From NCBI GenBank assembly GCA_947455875.1, contig CANGSD010000099.1:1-5717 (forward strand): 5,717 nt of DNA, read 5' to 3'. Shown here piece after piece: positions 4,745 through 5,717 of this stretch. The notes under the pieces are model-generated. The model did not search any database, was not told the DNA's origin, and saw only the letters and a program-made list of their open reading frames with translations. The stretch's first letter is position 1, and each line of letters opens with the position of its first letter. The translations under genes were made by a program, and so were the position numbers. Source of the DNA: Comamonadaceae bacterium (GTDB taxonomy: Bacteria > Pseudomonadota > Gammaproteobacteria > Burkholderiales > Burkholderiaceae).

Positions 4745-5717
4745 TTCGCGCGGGCTGGCTGATCGCCGGCTGCCTGGCCGCCTCGATCGGGGCCCAGGCG
4801 CAGACCGCGCCAGCCGGCGCGCCGTCGGCGGCCGATGCCGAGCGTCAGCTGCAGGCGATCCGCGATGCCTTGATCGAGAAGACGCTGTCCGCGCCGGTGC
4901 GCGTGCAGTCCTTTGGCTGGATCGATGCCGAAGGTCGCTTGCATGAGAGCACCCAGTTCACGTCTGACACTCGGGTGCGTGGTGTGCGTGTGCAGGCCTA
5001 TGTAGAAGACCCTGCTGCCACTGCAGCCGCCGAGGCCGTGCGCGTGCAAGTGCAAGTGGACACCAGCGTGCTGCCTGCCGGTCTGGGTCGCCAGGCCGAG
5101 GTCGATCCGCAGCGATGCATCGCGGCGTCGCGCCGCTGGCGGCAGGCCCTGCATGTTGAAGCGGTGAACGCCGTCACCGGCCCGGGCACTGCGGGTCTCG
5201 CGCCCGTGGCCCGCAACCTGTCGCAGTCTTTCCTGGAGGCCGCACGCGAGTCGCGCCGCTGGGTCGCTCAGCGCCGTCCCTATCAGCCCACCACGGCGTA
5301 TGAACAAGCGCTGGTCGGGCGCGATGTGGACCGCACCGAGTGGCTGGCCCGCATTGAGCTCGATGGCCGACCCGGCGCGCTCGAAGCGCGCGTGGAAGTG
5401 ATGCCGCTGAATCAACCCACCCAGGCGCGTCATGTGCGCGTGCCGTTGGCGCAAGTCAGCGGCGCCCACCTGGATGCCGCCATGGCCAGCGCCTTGGCTG
5501 CCCTGGAGCGCCAGAGCGCCTGTGATCCCCTGTGGTATTCCGTGACGGGCAGCGGCGACCGTCTGCAACTGCGCGAGGGCGTCGCCCACGGCCTGCAGCC
5601 CGGCGATCGGCTCTTGCTGGTCGAGCGTCAACACCTGCCCAGTCGGCTGCTGGAGCCGGGCGCCGCGCGCGCCCTGGCCCTGGTCCAAGTCGGCACGCCC
5701 GCCGCCAACGGCACGCC
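4741..5717 (+). CDS. flgT: FlgT-like secreted flagellar ring protein (3' end missing)
   Basis: The frame stays open from ATG 4741 to the window end: 325 residues with no stop. It begins with a signal peptide whose likely cleavage is after AQA (18-20). An IAGC at 8-11 looks like a lipobox but leaves too short a hydrophobic segment. The layout resembles Vibrio FlgT, the H-ring protein that supports the stator. An N-terminal alpha/beta part (about 33-90) has AIRDALIEKTL and GVRVQAYVED. A middle region follows (about 120-240). The last part (about 265 onward) reads DRLQLREGVAHGLQPGDRLLLVER, like the Gxx-x-Gd-l-l strand pattern of the FlgT C-terminal domain. Similarity is weak and the flgP partner carries much of the weight. 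GAGG (4732-4735) lies 5 bases before the ATG, which overlaps the flgP stop. It could be an unrelated periplasmic protein, but FlgT is the best fit. Confidence 0.65.
   Translation, partial: MIRAGWLIAGCLAASIGAQAQTAPAGAPSAADAERQLQAIRDALIEKTLSAPVRVQSFGWIDAEGRLHESTQFTSDTRVRGVRVQAYVEDPAATAAAEAVRVQVQVDTSVLPAGLGRQAEVDPQRCIAASRRWRQALHVEAVNAVTGPGTAGLAPVARNLSQSFLEAARESRRWVAQRRPYQPTTAYEQALVGRDVDRTEWLARIELDGRPGALEARVEVMPLNQPTQARHVRVPLAQVSGAHLDAAMASALAALERQSACDPLWYSVTGSGDRLQLREGVAHGLQPGDRLLLVERQHLPSRLLEPGAARALALVQVGTPAANGT

Noticed and set aside
4768..4773. The IAGC at residues 8-11 of the FlgT-like protein as a lipobox
   Set aside because: Only about ten residues precede the Cys, too few for a lipoprotein signal peptide, and an AQA cleavage site fits a normal signal peptide better.
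4711..5688. A 325-codon open frame on the minus strand
   Set aside because: It is antisense to the FlgT-like gene, which has a signal peptide, a ribosome binding site and a 4-base overlap with flgP; the minus-strand product shows no recognisable domain.

Overview
The window is a high-GC (roughly two-thirds G+C by eye), gene-dense piece of a bacterial flagellar locus. All genes lie on the + strand and are separated by no more than 60 bases. The gene order flhF-flhG-fliA, the beta-proteobacterial style of the FliS N-terminus, and the strong third-position G/C bias suggest a polarly flagellated beta-proteobacterium, probably Burkholderiales. That taxonomic call is inference from a few protein features. 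No mobile element, CRISPR array, tRNA or rRNA was seen.

Layout. (1) 1-879: 3' part of flhF, a polar-flagellum SRP-type GTPase whose start lies before the window. (2) 876-1706: flhG/fleN, a MinD-like ATPase overlapping flhF by 4 bases. (3) 1730-2461: fliA, the flagellar sigma factor (sigma-28). (4) 2494-3063: an acidic-tailed soluble protein that I do not recognise. (5) 3078-3704: a single-pass membrane protein that I do not recognise. (6) 3702-3728: a good sigma-28 promoter match whose -35 begins on the stop codon of the preceding gene, followed by an 11-bp inverted repeat that covers the ribosome binding site of fliS. (7) 3765-4184: fliS, the flagellin export chaperone. (8) 4214-4744: an FlgP-like LPP20-family outer-membrane lipoprotein. 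(9) 4741-5717: an FlgT-like secreted protein, overlapping flgP by 4 bases and cut off by the window end.

How the genes fit together. FlhF and FlhG set the position and number of polar flagella. FliA switches on late flagellar genes. FliS guards flagellin before export. FlgP and FlgT homologues build the extra outer-membrane basal-body rings known from Vibrio. The most interesting point is regulatory. FliA is encoded about 1.3 kb upstream of a promoter it probably recognises, and that promoter sits so that a sigma-28 transcript would start inside the left arm of the hairpin. Read-through RNA from the upstream operon would carry the whole hairpin and could mask the fliS ribosome binding site, while the sigma-28 transcript would not. 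Two further points of interest are the unusual GTPase motifs of FlhF, next to an FlhG with no N-terminal activator motif, and the two unrecognised genes between fliA and fliS.
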